From Paramacrobiotus metropolitanus (Eukaryota; Tardigrada; Eutardigrada; Parachela; Macrobiotidae), in NCBI RefSeq assembly GCF_019649055.1, contig NW_026570290.1, forward strand, positions 62,001-126,000: a stretch of DNA of 64,000 nucleotides, in the 5' to 3' direction. A model generated the notes under the pieces. That model ran no database searches, was not told where the DNA came from, and was given only the letters and a program-made list of their open reading frames with translations. Positions 23,893 through 34,899 of this stretch are shown here, piece after piece. The position numbers and the translations under genes are program-made. Numbering within the stretch: position 1 is the first letter of the stretch; each line of letters starts with the position of its first letter.

Positions 23893-25623
23893 TTTATCCG
23901 TAGGGACTAACCTACAACTGTGAGGCGTAGAGACGGCCAAACTGAATGCTGCCACGAGCGTGCCGGCATTTTTATTATTGATGTCGTACTGTGTCAACAT
24001 GGGAAGTCGCTTATGGAAGCGCCGGAAATCATTAGGTTGTTTGTCCCTGCCCCCATGTTCGCATATAGCTTCTTCCCATCCGCTTCCGTGCGGAAACTGA
24101 AGAACATGACCTTTCGTGGTAATCCCATGAATTCTTCAGCAAAGAGGCTTGGCTAAACACGGGATATGTGTTTCATCGAACATCATTATCTCGTTAGGTT
24201 CGCTGTGATTTTCACTGTGCTTGTGTGATTTTCACTGTTCTTGCTGGGTTCACGCGCTACCAATTTATCATCCGTGAGGTATCCTTATTTCCATTCATGC
24301 TCATACACGGCCGAACACGTGCTGCCCGTTTATGCAGAGAGATGAGGTATGAAATAAAATTTCTATTGCCAAGGCACGGTCAGATGTTTTCTCTTCAGCA
24401 AAATCATATTTTTTGGTCCAAGACAAAGTAGGCACTGGGAATATTTAACTTAAAAGGTTTTCATCGACATTGGTTCAGTGGGCGTGGCCGGAAACAAATT
24501 TAAGTGGCATATGTTTATATTTACAGCGTATAGAGTATTGTTCTGTATGCGCGTTACAGTGCGTACGTATTCCCCATTGGACCAATGCCAAAGACAATAC
24601 CTTTTTAATTATTCGCAATTGCTTACTCTGTCTTGAAGCCAGAAAATTAATGAAGTTTTTCTGAGATGAAAACCTCTGACCGTGCACAGGTGGAATATAC
24701 CCGTAATTAGAGCACTTTTACGTAATATGAATAATTTTAATTTGATGTCTGTGCCCGTTCATAGCAACAGGCTAGGACTACTCAGGCCTCCTAACGCTAA
24801 GATATACTCAGGTAATCGTGTTGGGCCGCATTGCAACATACAATTGTTATGCGGGGATTCAACGGATCGGTGCACTGTTTTCCTTACCTGAATCAGCAGT
24901 ATCCGGATATAGTGAGGAACAAGTACAGTATATTTCAGGGACAGCAAGTACCGCGTGGCGTAGTTGCGCATAGGTATGCGAATAAAGTACAACGCGTCTC
25001 TGTAGATTTATGCCACGCCTGTGAATAGGTCTAAACGAGAATAGACTTTACAATTTGTTAGTAAGAAATGGGTACGCACTACACACGTTGACGATCTGAT
25101 CCTTGCCGGCTTCCCTAGACCAGTAGTTACAAAATCAATGCACCGCAGATGGCTTTTAATTGTGAGTTAAATTATCAAGTTTTGCGATTGTGGTACATAT
25201 TACAGGTGTACTCGGGGACTTGGGGTGAAAAACACGTTTCGCTGGCGGCAGATTGGAAGTTGTCAATAAAATTATTAAAGTAACGTTGTCATTATGTTTT
25301 GTAATATTAAGAACTGACAAGGCCGCAACAGCAAGACTCGTTAATTTTTTAAAGTATGCCATTAACATTAATGTTGAATCCTTGTAACATTATTCGAAGT
25401 TCATGCACCACAATTTAATTGTAGCGTAGGCTTTAACCCGGAACGACTGTCTTTTAATCACAAACATCCCTAAACAAAATATGCCGGCTTCATCCATAAA
25501 CTCCGCAAACAAAGGGAATGAGAGGTTACTGGCACACGTGGTAGGTATTTTCATGTCGGTATAGCATTGCATCACCGCGACAAAACCGATGCCCCAGTTC
25601 TGCGTAGCAGTAGATTCAACCAG
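23893..25623. other. Intergenic, duplicated segment
   Basis: Counterpart of 18188-19917. No gene called. Confidence 0.4.
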
Positions 25624-27524
25624 TTAATACTTAGTAGAAAATTCCACTACCATTTCAGCATAGTTCTGGTTATCCGTTCGACGTACGGTCCCCTCAGGCC
25701 TTTGAGGCACGTTGTATTGGAAGTTAAAGTTGGCGATATGATCATCAGGATTAAGCCAGGGGTCAATATCGACTGCTTCAATCGTGATAGCAGCGCGCGA
25801 ATTCCGTTTTACGTTTGCTGTAACACTGATATGTGATGGGAAGGTTACTGAGTTTGTATCATCCGGAGCTCGGTAACTTTGCCCAAGGCTCCTACAATTG
25901 CAAGACAGTCGTTGAATTTTTGTATGGCTTCCAGTTACGGTTAAACAAGAGAAGTAATGAAAGGTACTGTACCTCGCTCGCCCGTTCTCATCGACCCAAC
26001 TATATTGTATAGAGAATTTCATATCACACTCGTCGTCCAAAAACCACCACGCTGGGTCGCAGTCTTCGCTTCGACTGAAGCGGATCAGGCGCATGGTCAA
26101 AGTCATTGTTGATGGTACCGTGGTTGTCGTGGAAGTGGTGGTGGTTGTCGTTGTGGTTACAGTCGTCGTGGGAAGGCAACTGGTATCTTCAACCAACTCG
26201 ACTGCAAACAAATGGAACAACAAATATTCTAAAATTAAGCTTTTGAATCGGTTCAACAGTAATAATTCTGTTCATTGTATTAAGGTCTATCCATAGGAGT
26301 GTATTACGGGAAGTAGCCCGGCACTTGATACCGATTTCATGCATACACATTCACCGAAATTTCACTCTTGTGTACATGTACTGCGAAGTGCGAAATAACG
26401 TTTTGTATTGCTTAATGACATCCTAAGGCGAATACTATTTGTTTGCATTGGTGACTGGTCTAAAATTTGTGAGCGAAAGCAAAAGCTTCATATGAATCCG
26501 CACGAACTGATTATAATTATGAGCGGGCATTGCGCGTGCAACTTTTCTGGCGTGTATATAACTAATACACACCGTAACACACGCATGGAATTGCACGGCA
26601 TCCTTGAAAAATTACATAGGATTACACGTTTATTAAGATGACTTTGTATAACTCATATAAGCATCAAGCACAGAATAAGATTATCAGGCATAGTTTTTGT
26701 AGATGTGCAAGCAAACGGTTAAGATTAAAGCTCAATTTTACCTTTTCTGGCCGTTATTCCAGCCAGGCCAATCGAAGTAGCACAGGCATGGAAAGCCGAA
26801 AATCGCAGCTGGTATACTTCGTCTTCCTGCACGATCACTTCCTGCGTTGTCCATTCATCACGTGGTCCGGATGCAGACCAGACCGTGTGCAGTTCTCGCC
26901 CGGGTGCAGCAACGGTTGACAAGGTCAGTTTGGCGTGCGGCTCATCTTGTCCATGGATTTTGTACCAGAACTGTAATCGAACCGGTTGTCCGTCTGCCCA
27001 CAAACCGCCTTTGCTCTGGTACATCGCTGTGCGACTCGAGCCGTTGTCTTCACCGGCATTGCACGTCGAAAATAAGGTTTTCTTTGCTGGAAAATTTTTT
27101 TGCATCAATAAATAAATTGCTCGCAATGCGTAAAAGAGGTAAAATTTTAAACCGTACAAGCATCCTGTACTTCCAAAGGATCCGTTGCTGTTACGAAATT
27201 ACTATCTCCGCGGGGCCTTTCCCAGGTTGTGGAGTCAATGAAGTCGGTTAAGTTGCTGTATACATTCCATCGACAGCACGCAAGGGTTTGCGAAATGTCG
27301 CTTGGGCAAAGAAAAGACGGTTCATTTGAGCTGGCAAACTTTACAGTTTCCGGCAAAATCCCTCCTTCCGTTGCCGGTATCATTTTCAGGCATACAAGTA
27401 CTAATGAAATATTGCCCAAGTACGGTAAAGTGCAAAATAATTACCAGTCTGATAATAAAAATAAAAATTAATGCAGTTGTCACTTACCACAGGCAATAAA
27501 AATCCACACGCCTCGCATCGCCAT
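25624..27524 (-). CDS. MAM gene B: secreted MAM domain + short Thr linker + C2-like C-terminal domain
   Basis: Five exons (27488-27524, 27158-27400, 26742-27086, 25973-26201, 25624-25891) join in phase to 373 residues. Start MAMRGVWIFIAC fits a signal peptide; a longer upstream frame exists, but the hydrophobic start argues against it. MAM domain at about 35-208 (CPSDISQTLACCRWN, TTWERPRGDSNF, RLQFWYKI, WTTQEVIVQ, YQLRFSAF). The Thr linker has about 22 residues. The C-terminal domain contains SRSEDCDP, ITIEAVDIDPWLNPDDHIAN and a final NYAEMVVEF shared with gene A. Intron phases equal those of gene A, as do the lengths of exons 3 and 5 (345 and 268 nt). The tandem duplication ends inside intron 4. 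Probably an extracellular matrix or cell-surface protein; no transmembrane segment or GPI signal is visible. Confidence 0.82.
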
Positions 27525-27599
27525 TTTCCTGTTATTTAGGCGTACTCGGTAAGTATTTGAAGGGTTTCTCTTTTTAATTTTGCCCACCGGTGCTAAACG

Positions 27600-27760
27600 T
27601 CGGTGAAAAAGCAGTTCGACAAACCGGGAAATTCTGCGCACGTGCGGCTTGATTAAAAACATTTTGATAAGGCTTGAGATGATCAAAATTAAACCTTGGT
27701 TTTGCCTTTCTTATCCTTATCTTTGCCGTCATTTGTGCTCATTGGCCTGATTTCATTGTT
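27600..27760 (-). promoter_or_regulatory. 5' flank conserved with MAM gene A
   Basis: Counterpart of 6841-7000; see there. Confidence 0.5.
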
Positions 27761-28269
27761 TTGTTGGTTTTATCGTAAAAGTTGGTTACGAAATTCGGCG
27801 GATTGGTCGGTAAACAAAGCGGTCTAACAATATGAATGGCAAATTCTGCACAATGGTAGGTTCAAACTCCAGCCTAACAGAATATTTTGGCGCGGAGAGC
27901 ATGCACACTGACCATCTGCACAGTGACCGGATACTTCTACGGCAATTTCAGAGTGGCTGAACCGTTAACGATTAAAGTACACACGCGATACACTCTAACA
28001 GTATTTATACAAAATTCTTGGAGACTAAAATAAGTACGAGGCCCGTTGGATGCTGAGAACACATACGATCTCCATCCAACAGTCAATATCAGTCGCAATG
28101 ACCGTGATAATGCGGCGAGGAGGTGGACGATTTGGGCGGACGCGGGCTCCGCTGCAAACGATCAGCCGCAAGTCGGCGACGTCACGATGGTAACAGCGGT
28201 GAACTGACTCGCGGGCTGAAGACGGTCATTCTTTCCAGCCAGAATGGCGCCAAGAGCCTTTTTTCAAAC
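27761..28269. other. Intergenic
   Basis: No supported gene. Base composition rises sharply to GC-rich from about 28110. Confidence 0.4.
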
Positions 28270-28400
28270 AGCAAAATTTGGAACTGGCGCAGCGGGCGCA
28301 ACCTGTTCTCCAGCGCTGGCGCAGCGGGCGCAACCTGTTGTCCAGCGCTGGCGCACCGGGCGCACGGTGGTTTTCCCGGCGGGCGCACTTGGCGCAAGAC
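28270..28400. repeat. GC-rich tandem repeat, unit about 31 bp
   Basis: Three to four units of CTGGCGCAGCGGGCGCAACC followed by TGTTCTCCAGCG, then decaying versions. It is open in several frames because of composition. It adjoins a LINE scrap and may be part of the same insertion. Confidence 0.6.
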
Positions 28401-28439
28401 CGCTCCCCCCCTGCCGAAAAGCTAAAGACGGGCCTGCCT

Positions 28440-28840
28440 GTTTGTAAAAGATCACAAAAGGCCGGATGTGATCACATTTGTCTCGTGGGAGCGCGGGAAT
28501 CCTCTGGCTGTGGAGGTGACTTGCGTGGACACACTTTGCAGCCACGAACGTACATCAACCAAAGCTCTGTTATCGTCGGAGCAGCAGACCGAACTTCCGG
28601 AAAGGGCGAAACCGACAAAATATGGCTGGCTGCACCCAAGATACGAATTAATAGCTGCAGCCTTCGAAATTTATGGACCTTGGGCGATGGAACTAAAAAG
28701 CTTGTGGATAATACTGGAAACGGTATAACTAACGCCACAGGCCGGAAGCAGTCGAAAGAGTTCTTTAGACGGCGGCTACCTATACTAATTACAAATGCAG
28801 CGAGGAAACGTATGTGTAATGGGTACAATCCTTGACCAGT
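28440..28840 (+). mobile_element. Degenerate 3' end of a LINE-type retrotransposon
   Basis: Translated pieces in two frames show the pattern found near the C-terminus of a non-LTR reverse-transcriptase ORF: SWERGNPLAVEVTCVD corresponds to the W..G..L..D.T..D block, ERAKPTKYGWLHPRYE to the K..KY..L block, then FEIYGPWAM. At least one frameshift and no catalytic RT motifs remain. A different lineage from the copy at 35577-37010, as the residues are only loosely similar. Confidence 0.55.
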
Positions 28841-29615
28841 GACCAGGATGGCATGGATGAACTGTTTTATGAATTTTGAACCGTTTTGGTGCTTACTTTT
28901 TACTCTATCAAAAAGGCTACGCAACCATCCAAATTTTTCAGATCTAGATTGCCACGAATGGGATACACCAGAGCCGGAAAACCAGAAAAGACTGACCAAA
29001 ACCAGTATAATATTCTGAAAGCTTGTAGTCGAAAACCCGGCCAGATAGTATTCATTTCTTTCAAAACCTCTTCCTCTTCGAACACCAAAGCGGAAGAGTT
29101 TTGACTACCTTCACCAAATGCAACTAAATTATTATAATAATAATTATCATCGTGGTATTTTTAACCTGGCAATGTTGCCACGTAAACCAACTAAAATATA
29201 GTGAAAAAACGAAAGTCTTTACAACTAGTTAAATTATCAGAATGAATTTAATTAGCCGAACGCTATTACGACAAGTACGTACATGTGTAAAGTTGCCATC
29301 CAGGACAATTTCGGCGAGTGCCGGAAGCTGAGCAGCGATCGCTACACTATGACTACTAAGATTCTATTCAATCAGTAATACCGAAATACCGCAACTGTTC
29401 ACAGCACAAACCCGTTAGCTTACCAAGTGACCAAAATACCACTATAGTCCAGCTGAAGAGTCCGCTAGGCCTCGAAGTGACCGAACACATGGCATCCGCC
29501 CCGTTGCGGCAGTCTCGCTGGCACTTGCAGTCAAAAATCGAGTACAGCACTAAAAAGTAAAAAATGCAACGCAGAACATACCGATTAAACATGCGAGTTA
29601 GGAGTACTCCTATGT
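28841..29615. other. Intergenic with one relic of the 51-bp repeat family
   Basis: At 29395-29490 short pieces (CACAAACCCGTTAG, AAGTGACCGA, CACTATAGTCCAG) resemble two decayed units of the 13.7-14.7 kb minisatellite. Nothing else supported. Confidence 0.35.
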
Positions 29616-29621
29616 CTCACC
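29616..29621. repeat. Target-site duplication CTCACC, left
   Basis: Perfect 6-bp match to 34900-34905 on the other side of the transposon. Confidence 0.85.
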
Positions 29622-29730
29622 TATGACGAGCCGTTCGTGCAAAAAGGTTTTATGTATGTTGTGTTACTTATTATATGCTTGTTATGATTGCCATGTCACT
29701 CATCTTACGCTTGTTATGTATGTTATGTAC
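29622..29730 (+). repeat. Terminal inverted repeat, left
   Basis: Matches the reverse complement of 34790-34899. The first 45 bases differ at about two positions; similarity fades after about 110 bases. Confidence 0.85.
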
Positions 29731-30343
29731 CTTATGTTTCGCATAATATTGTTTTAAGTGTGTTTATTTTTAGTGCTTACTAGAAGTAAGCACTTATTGT
29801 ACGTTTCTTCATGAATTAAAAAATAGTACTGTACTTAATAAATATTATGATAACCCATTCCGTTATCGTGCGTGCAAAGTACAGTAGTATGTGATTACTA
29901 AATATGCAGCTGTAATAATAAAAATTAATGTTCATTCTGAGTCAGAAGTAAGCAAAGAGTCTTCGAGTTCTGCACTTAGGTGTGATGATTCCGATGACTC
30001 AGATGAAGATTCCTACGGTAACAAGAAACAGATTAGTTTCCAGTGGCCTTTTTACAACACTTCAAGTTTCGATAAGAATACTTACATCGTCTGCAACGTG
30101 CTCCGTATCTTCGAGAAACCTAAACTGAAGATGCAACAAAATTAACATAATAAATTTCGGGAACAAGGCATTCACATTTATACCAAAGAATTTTCTTCAA
30201 AGAGAATTCGAGGCTCTCTGGGGTTTGGATAAATCATCTTTCGTAAGTTTATCGCGTCGCATATATCAAGGCGTATAGCTTGGGGTGACCTGCGACGCAT
30301 TACTAATTATTACTTTTCATAATCAGCATAAGTAAGTAATTTC
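29731..30343. other. Transposon left interior, no clear gene
   Basis: A plus-strand frame at 29891-30145 holds an acidic Ser/Asp stretch (SSSALRCDDSDDSDEDSYGN) but has no proper ATG or splice context. It could be the tail of an element gene. Low confidence. Confidence 0.25.
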
Positions 30344-30999
30344 CTAAATAACGTACCACTGTCGCCGCTGCCGTCTACGCAAGTTTCTTCTTGCTGGAGA
30401 TCGTCGTACAGCTCCTCGCCGACGCCGCACTATGGTTCTCCGCCGTGCAGCTGGGGATCGGTGCGCTGCTGGACTACCCCGCCTCGATCTTTCGCCCCGT
30501 GCAGTCGTAGTAGTATTGGCTGCTCGAGGTCGTAGGGTATTTAGGCGCGAAGCACGAGCAGCGTTTTGCACAGTGGGCTGTCCCTGTGCAGTAGTGTCGG
30601 CTGGCTGACCGCCGGAAACGTTGCTTCCAGGTTGTCCGTCTGGAGCGGCGCCTGTACGTTGACCTATTGGAACAATGTTGCTCCTACAAGATAGCTGATC
30701 ATATGTAAAATTGAACAGATTCTTATAATTTAGAGTGGCACAAGTTCACATTCAACAATAATTTTAATTACGATCACATACGGCGCCTGTAAAAACACGT
30801 TCGCATCTCCAGCAGTGATTGCTTGAACGATAAGCTCATGCGTCCTGTTTAATTTCGACAGGTCAAAGGACCTTCCGATTTTGTCGGAAAGGAATTTTTG
30901 TTTCTGAGACTTTTCATAAGTAATATTCATTTGGCCGGCTTTGATTTGACGAAAAAAAACTTCAACATCGTGTTTTTGCGCTTCAGTCATTAATGCCAT
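30344..30999 (-). CDS. Transposon accessory protein iii: helical N-terminus, Arg-rich C-terminus
   Basis: Starts at ATG 30999 (MALMTEAQKHDVEVFFRQIK), followed by a Lys/Glu-rich helical segment. A second coding part, 30344-30663, follows a candidate acceptor (TTCCAATAG) and ends in a strongly basic tail (ARRRTIVRRRRGAVRRS and RRRQRRQ before the stop). The intron donor is uncertain; T|GTGAAC near 30743 would keep the frame. The basic tail suggests nucleic-acid binding. I do not recognise a family. Confidence 0.45.
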
Positions 31000-31078
31000 A
31001 TTTTTGAAGTGGGAATAATTATTTGAGTACTGCCGCTGTAATGTTGAACATTAGTAATTTTTGTAACGGCTGACTAGC

Positions 31079-31859
31079 TCAATAGAATAGCCGTTTACGA
31101 TTATTTACTCTAATAGCATCGTTAAGGGCCTTTCGGTTTATTGTAGTCCAGAGTGTATTGAAGTCCGTACGCTGACGCATAAGTTGGCGACACTCCATTA
31201 TAATGTTATCTGTTATTTCTGCATTATTATTGAAGGGAATATTATGTACACGATTATAAGCAATCAGCAAATTGACACTGTGCATATCAATGTTGTCCAT
31301 AACCGTCAATGTTCCAGTGGTACTCTTATCCGGCAAATCCTGCAAATACGCTAAGTGTGGTCACGCTAAGGTGTCACCAAAAAGTTATAAATTTTTATAA
31401 ATTGAAAAGAGCTAAATTACTCCAGTCTGGTTGTTATTTTTCTGTACAGAAGTAAATGCTGCGTTTTCTGAAATTTGCAAATGACATTATTTCCCAAGAT
31501 GCCGTTATAAACTAACACACAAGGGAAATCTATTGTAGTCACTCTTTGACCGGTATCTAGAATTTGGCAGAAATTAAAAAAGGCTTTTTAAAAAAAACGA
31601 AATCCCAATCGTCAAAGTCAAGAATCGTCAAAACGTAGTTTAGGTTTAATTGTGTACACTGTATCGTAAGCCTAATTTTAAGTTACGCTATTTAATACTG
31701 CTATCATTATAATGTTCACCTGATTCTCCAGCTGAGCAATATGCTGGGTCAACCGCAGGCAAGGTTGATGATATACCTCCAACACCACACAGAATGCTAA
31801 CTGCTCGTTGTTTGAGCAGAGCTGAATTACTGCAGTCAGTTTGTGCCAGCCGGCAACCA
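31079..31859 (-). CDS. Transposon accessory protein ii, unrecognised
   Basis: Two exons, 31720-31859 and 31079-31339, join in phase (donor CAG|GTGAAC, acceptor GTATTTGCAG). Translated segments include GWHKLTAVIQLCSNNEQLAF and, in the last exon, MDNIDMHSVNLLIAYNRVHN up to NNRKRLFY and the stop. No ATG was found in frame upstream; the first exon may instead be joined to accessory gene i by a weak donor before its stop, which would make i and ii one gene. No known domain seen. Confidence 0.4.
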
Positions 31860-31974
31860 CTAACCAAAAGCGAAATACATTTTTTTATAATCTTGTTTCA
31901 TATTTTATCTCACCGTTGAGTTTACCATTATCAATTTTATATATTATTGAAAGTACAAAACAAAATTAATTAAA

Positions 31975-32498
31975 TCAGTAAGATTGACCTGTTAGCTGAA
32001 TGACTCCATCGACAATATTCCTCCGAAACGCGGCAGCTTCCTCTGGCTGCGCGTTAATGTCAGGTGGTGGGATATCAACTACACAGATCACATCAATACT
32101 TTTTTGCTTCTCCAGCCTGTTGCACAGCGTTTGAGCCGATAAAGGTGAAACCGCCAGCATAGCGCCTTGGTTCCAGCGCATCAGACTGCTACTATTAGAT
32201 GGATTTTGAGCTGATAGCGCACTTGGCGATGCCGCCGGCACCGACGTATCTGAGCCACTGATCATTCGCGTGATGCTTTGTGCCGGGGCCTAGAATTATC
32301 AATAAATAAAATTTTGAAGGTAAACGGAATTCTTTGAAGTACCTCACCAGCCGAGTGCTGCTTAATGTGCCGAGCGAAGTAGTGGTTACAGCAGCCGCCT
32401 TTGTATATGTTCCCGCTTTCATTAGGCTCCCATGCCTTGCAAGGACATCCCAAGATTTCACAAATCGCGAAAAACGGGACTTTGCACTCTTGTTCCAT
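31975..32498 (-). CDS. Transposon accessory protein i: Cys/His-rich, possible zinc-binding N-terminus
   Basis: Two exons, 32343-32498 and 31975-32289, join in phase 0 (GAG|GTACTT; TTCTAG) to 156 residues. The N-terminus has a Cys/His cluster: CEILGCPCKAWEP, then GGCCNHYFARH, spaced like a small zinc-binding module. The rest is Ser/Ala-rich, followed by IDVICVVDIPPPDINAQPEE and a short helical end. No stop or frameshift inside, unlike the transposase on the opposite strand. Function unknown; its place in the element suggests a role in transposition or its control. Confidence 0.5.
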
Positions 32499-32803
32499 AA
32501 TTAAGTATGATAAAAAGATTTCAAAAATTGAATTTTTCGCTTTACTAATGACAGGCAGTCCATTCGTTTGTGCTTAGCGGAAAACTTTATTGGTTATATC
32601 CGTGTAAGAAACTCACAGATCCGGGTGTGGTTTAATGAGACTATAAGTCTTTTTACGCTCGTTCTGCTGAGCCTGTGGTTAACCCATAAAGCTGCTGCAG
32701 AAATACTCCTGAATATATCCCAGTTTTGCCATGCGTATGCATATATTTTTGCTTCATTCGTCCGCTAAATTTGTCTTTGTTGATCTAATTACCTGGTTAA
32801 GCA

Positions 32804-34526
32804 ATGGAAACGCCTTCTCTGGATGGATTTATGGAGTTTGCAACAACAGCTTTGCAGCATTCAGTGAATATTATATACGGAGAGAATCCTGAGCACGACA
32901 GATTAGACGATGCACTTTTCCAGATTGATGGTCTTTAAAAGTAGGTTTAGCGCTGACGCTGACTTCAGAGATATGTTTTTTAAACTGACCTAATAGTCAA
33001 ATAAACTGTTGCAGACTCACAAACACCGTTGTGATCAACGCAAAACCTTCGGATAAAGCCCAGATAGATATAATTCAGAACGAAATAACTATACAACGAG
33101 AGAACGTTCTGTTGCTCTTATCGGAGATACCAGAATCGGCTATTTTGCCAGTGCAGATATACAAGACGTACACAGGTGGAAGGCCCAAATTGGATATTCC
33201 TGAAGAGGACTTGATACGGTTGCGCAGGGAAGGGTTTACACACGAAAAGATTGCTGAAATACTGGGAGCTAGCGTCCGCACAATTAAAGACCGTTGTGCG
33301 AAGCTGCAGATTTTAAAAAAAGTAACTGTTTTATTTGTTCTGTAAGAAGAAAAACGGAGGTTGATAACCATTGTGTTGTAGGATATGAGGACGGACATAT
33401 CAGACGATGCTCTTGATTCCGAAGTAAAAAGCATCTGCGCTTTCCACGCCAAAGTCGGTTACCGAATGATTTGGGCGCAACTGACGGCTCGCGATATTCA
33501 CGTGAGCAGAAAGCGCGTGCGTTCCAGCGCTCACCGCGTCGACATATACGGTATTGCCCAAAGAGCTACGTTCCTGATTCCTAGACGGAAATAAGTATAA
33601 AGTGCGCGCTCCAAATTCCTTATGGCATTTGGATGGAAATCTAAAATTGTGCAAATACGGTTTCGTGTGTAACTGAAATTATTTTGTTAAAGATGCGCAT
33701 TTCAGATGCTTTGTCTTTTACTCGTAGTTCATGGTGGAATGGATGGTTACTCCCATCTCATCGTATACCTCAACTGCGCTACTAACAACACCGCCAGCAC
33801 AGTTTTCGAATGTTTCCGGGAGGCCGTTTCCACGTATGGTGTTCCTTCTAGGCACGTGCTACAGTATAGCTGCATGTTCTTTGTATTTTACAGATTTTGA
33901 ATGCTGAATTTTGTGGGTGAATAACGTGAACTTTTCAGGGTTCGCACCGATAAAGGAGGAGAAAACCTGTTGGTTGGGGAGTGGATGATGGAGCTGCTGG
34001 GCCTAATAGGGGTAGCTTCATCACGGGAAAGTCCGTGCATAACCAAAGAATCGAGCGATTCTGGGTGAATCTGCGTGTTAATGTTTTGGACAAATATATC
34101 ACTCTCTTTCGAAACTGGAAGAACGAAGGAATACTGGATCCTAAGAGTCTGATCCATCTTCTTATCCTGCAACATGTCTTCCTTCCAAAACTACAACGGG
34201 CAATGAAAAGTTACCAAATGACGTGGAATAAACATAAAATGAAGACCGAACTGGGTACGTACTCTCCAGAGCAGCAATGACGTCTCGGCTCCGTAACAGT
34301 GGGCATAGACGGGTTCCAGCAGCCGGACACCGAAGTAATTGACGACATGTATGGAGTTGAGCCCGAAATTCATTGCACCGAAGAAAAAGACGATAGAGGA
34401 GTACCTAATACTAACAACGCCACCGCCAAGCAAATCCTTGTTTCTCGGTTAGATTGCGCTGAAATGGAGGATGATTTTTACTGTAAACTACTTTCTCTTA
34501 AAGGAAAGGAACTACTGCAAGTTTGA
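32804..34526 (+). pseudogene. DDE (rve-type) transposase of the transposon, inactivated
   Basis: Exons: 32804-32940 (ATG 32804), 33016 to about 33321, 33382-33668, 33728 to about 33850 and about 33940-34526, mostly phase-consistent. Visible parts: a helix-turn-helix after GRPKLDIPEEDL (EKIAEILGASVRTIKDR); the core with the first Asp in WHLDGN (33632), HGGMDGYSHLIVYLNC, the second Asp in RTDKGGEN (33949) and the Glu in VHNQRIERFW (34053), about 34 residues after the second Asp; and WN.H...TE near the end. Lesions: TAA at 32936, a roughly 4-base insertion near 33594 putting the first Asp out of frame, a 1-base frame change near 33990, and TGA at 34278, after which the frame stays open to 34526. 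All three catalytic residues are still coded, but not in one frame. Confidence 0.75.
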
Positions 34527-34789
34527 ACACAGCTTTGAAGTTTTGCTTCTATGGTTCTTAGTCTGAAACGTTGACTTATATTTAACGGTTTGAATTAAAT
34601 ACTAAAGTTACAAAGTTCTGGTAAAACCGGAATATGTATATACTGTATAATAGGTTGGTATGACGCTAAACCCCAGCACGTCGTGTTACAGGGCTAAGCT
34701 GCCAGCGCTAAAATTTAGCGCTATGCGTATCTGCCGTATATACATAACATACATAACACAACGTTACAAACGTAACATAACAAGGGTAT

Positions 34790-34899
34790 CATGAGTAACA
34801 AACATAACATGAGTAACATAAGTAACATGGCAATCATAACAATCATATCAGAAGTAACATAACATACATAAAACCTTTTTGCCCGAACGGCTCGTCATA
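34790..34899 (-). repeat. Terminal inverted repeat, right
   Basis: See left end. Rich in GTAACATAA-type short repeats that could be transposase binding sites. Confidence 0.85.

Larger units (their letters stand above)
20229..25927. repeat. Tandem segmental duplication, right copy
   Basis: Counterpart of 14511-20222. The right boundary is inside intron 4 of the complete MAM gene B, so this copy remains joined to the rest of that gene. It includes a third copy of the long dispersed repeat (about 20455-22255). Confidence 0.9.
29622..34899. mobile_element. Complete 5,278-bp DNA transposon with DDE integrase-type transposase (IS3EU-like candidate)
   Basis: The ends TATGACGAGCC...(left) and ...GGCTCGTCATA (right) are terminal inverted repeats of about 110 bp, flanked by a perfect 6-bp duplication. 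Subterminal DNA is rich in GTTATG/CATAAC repeats, and each end has a small palindrome (AGTGCTTACT/AGTAAGCACT at 29773-29795; AGCGCTAAA/TTTAGCGCT at 34705-34722). It carries a transposase relic on the plus strand (32804-34526) and accessory coding regions on the minus strand (30344-32498), diverging from a common region near 32500-32800. A 6-bp duplication, TAY-type termini and an rve-type DDE domain agree with what I recall of the eukaryotic IS3EU group; the assignment needs a database comparison. This copy cannot move by itself, but its ends look recent enough to be mobilised. Confidence 0.85.

Noticed and set aside
28123-28835. Several long frames in the GC-rich segment as a gene
   Set aside because: Open in three or more frames because of base composition; the only recognisable protein pieces are LINE-derived and frame-broken.
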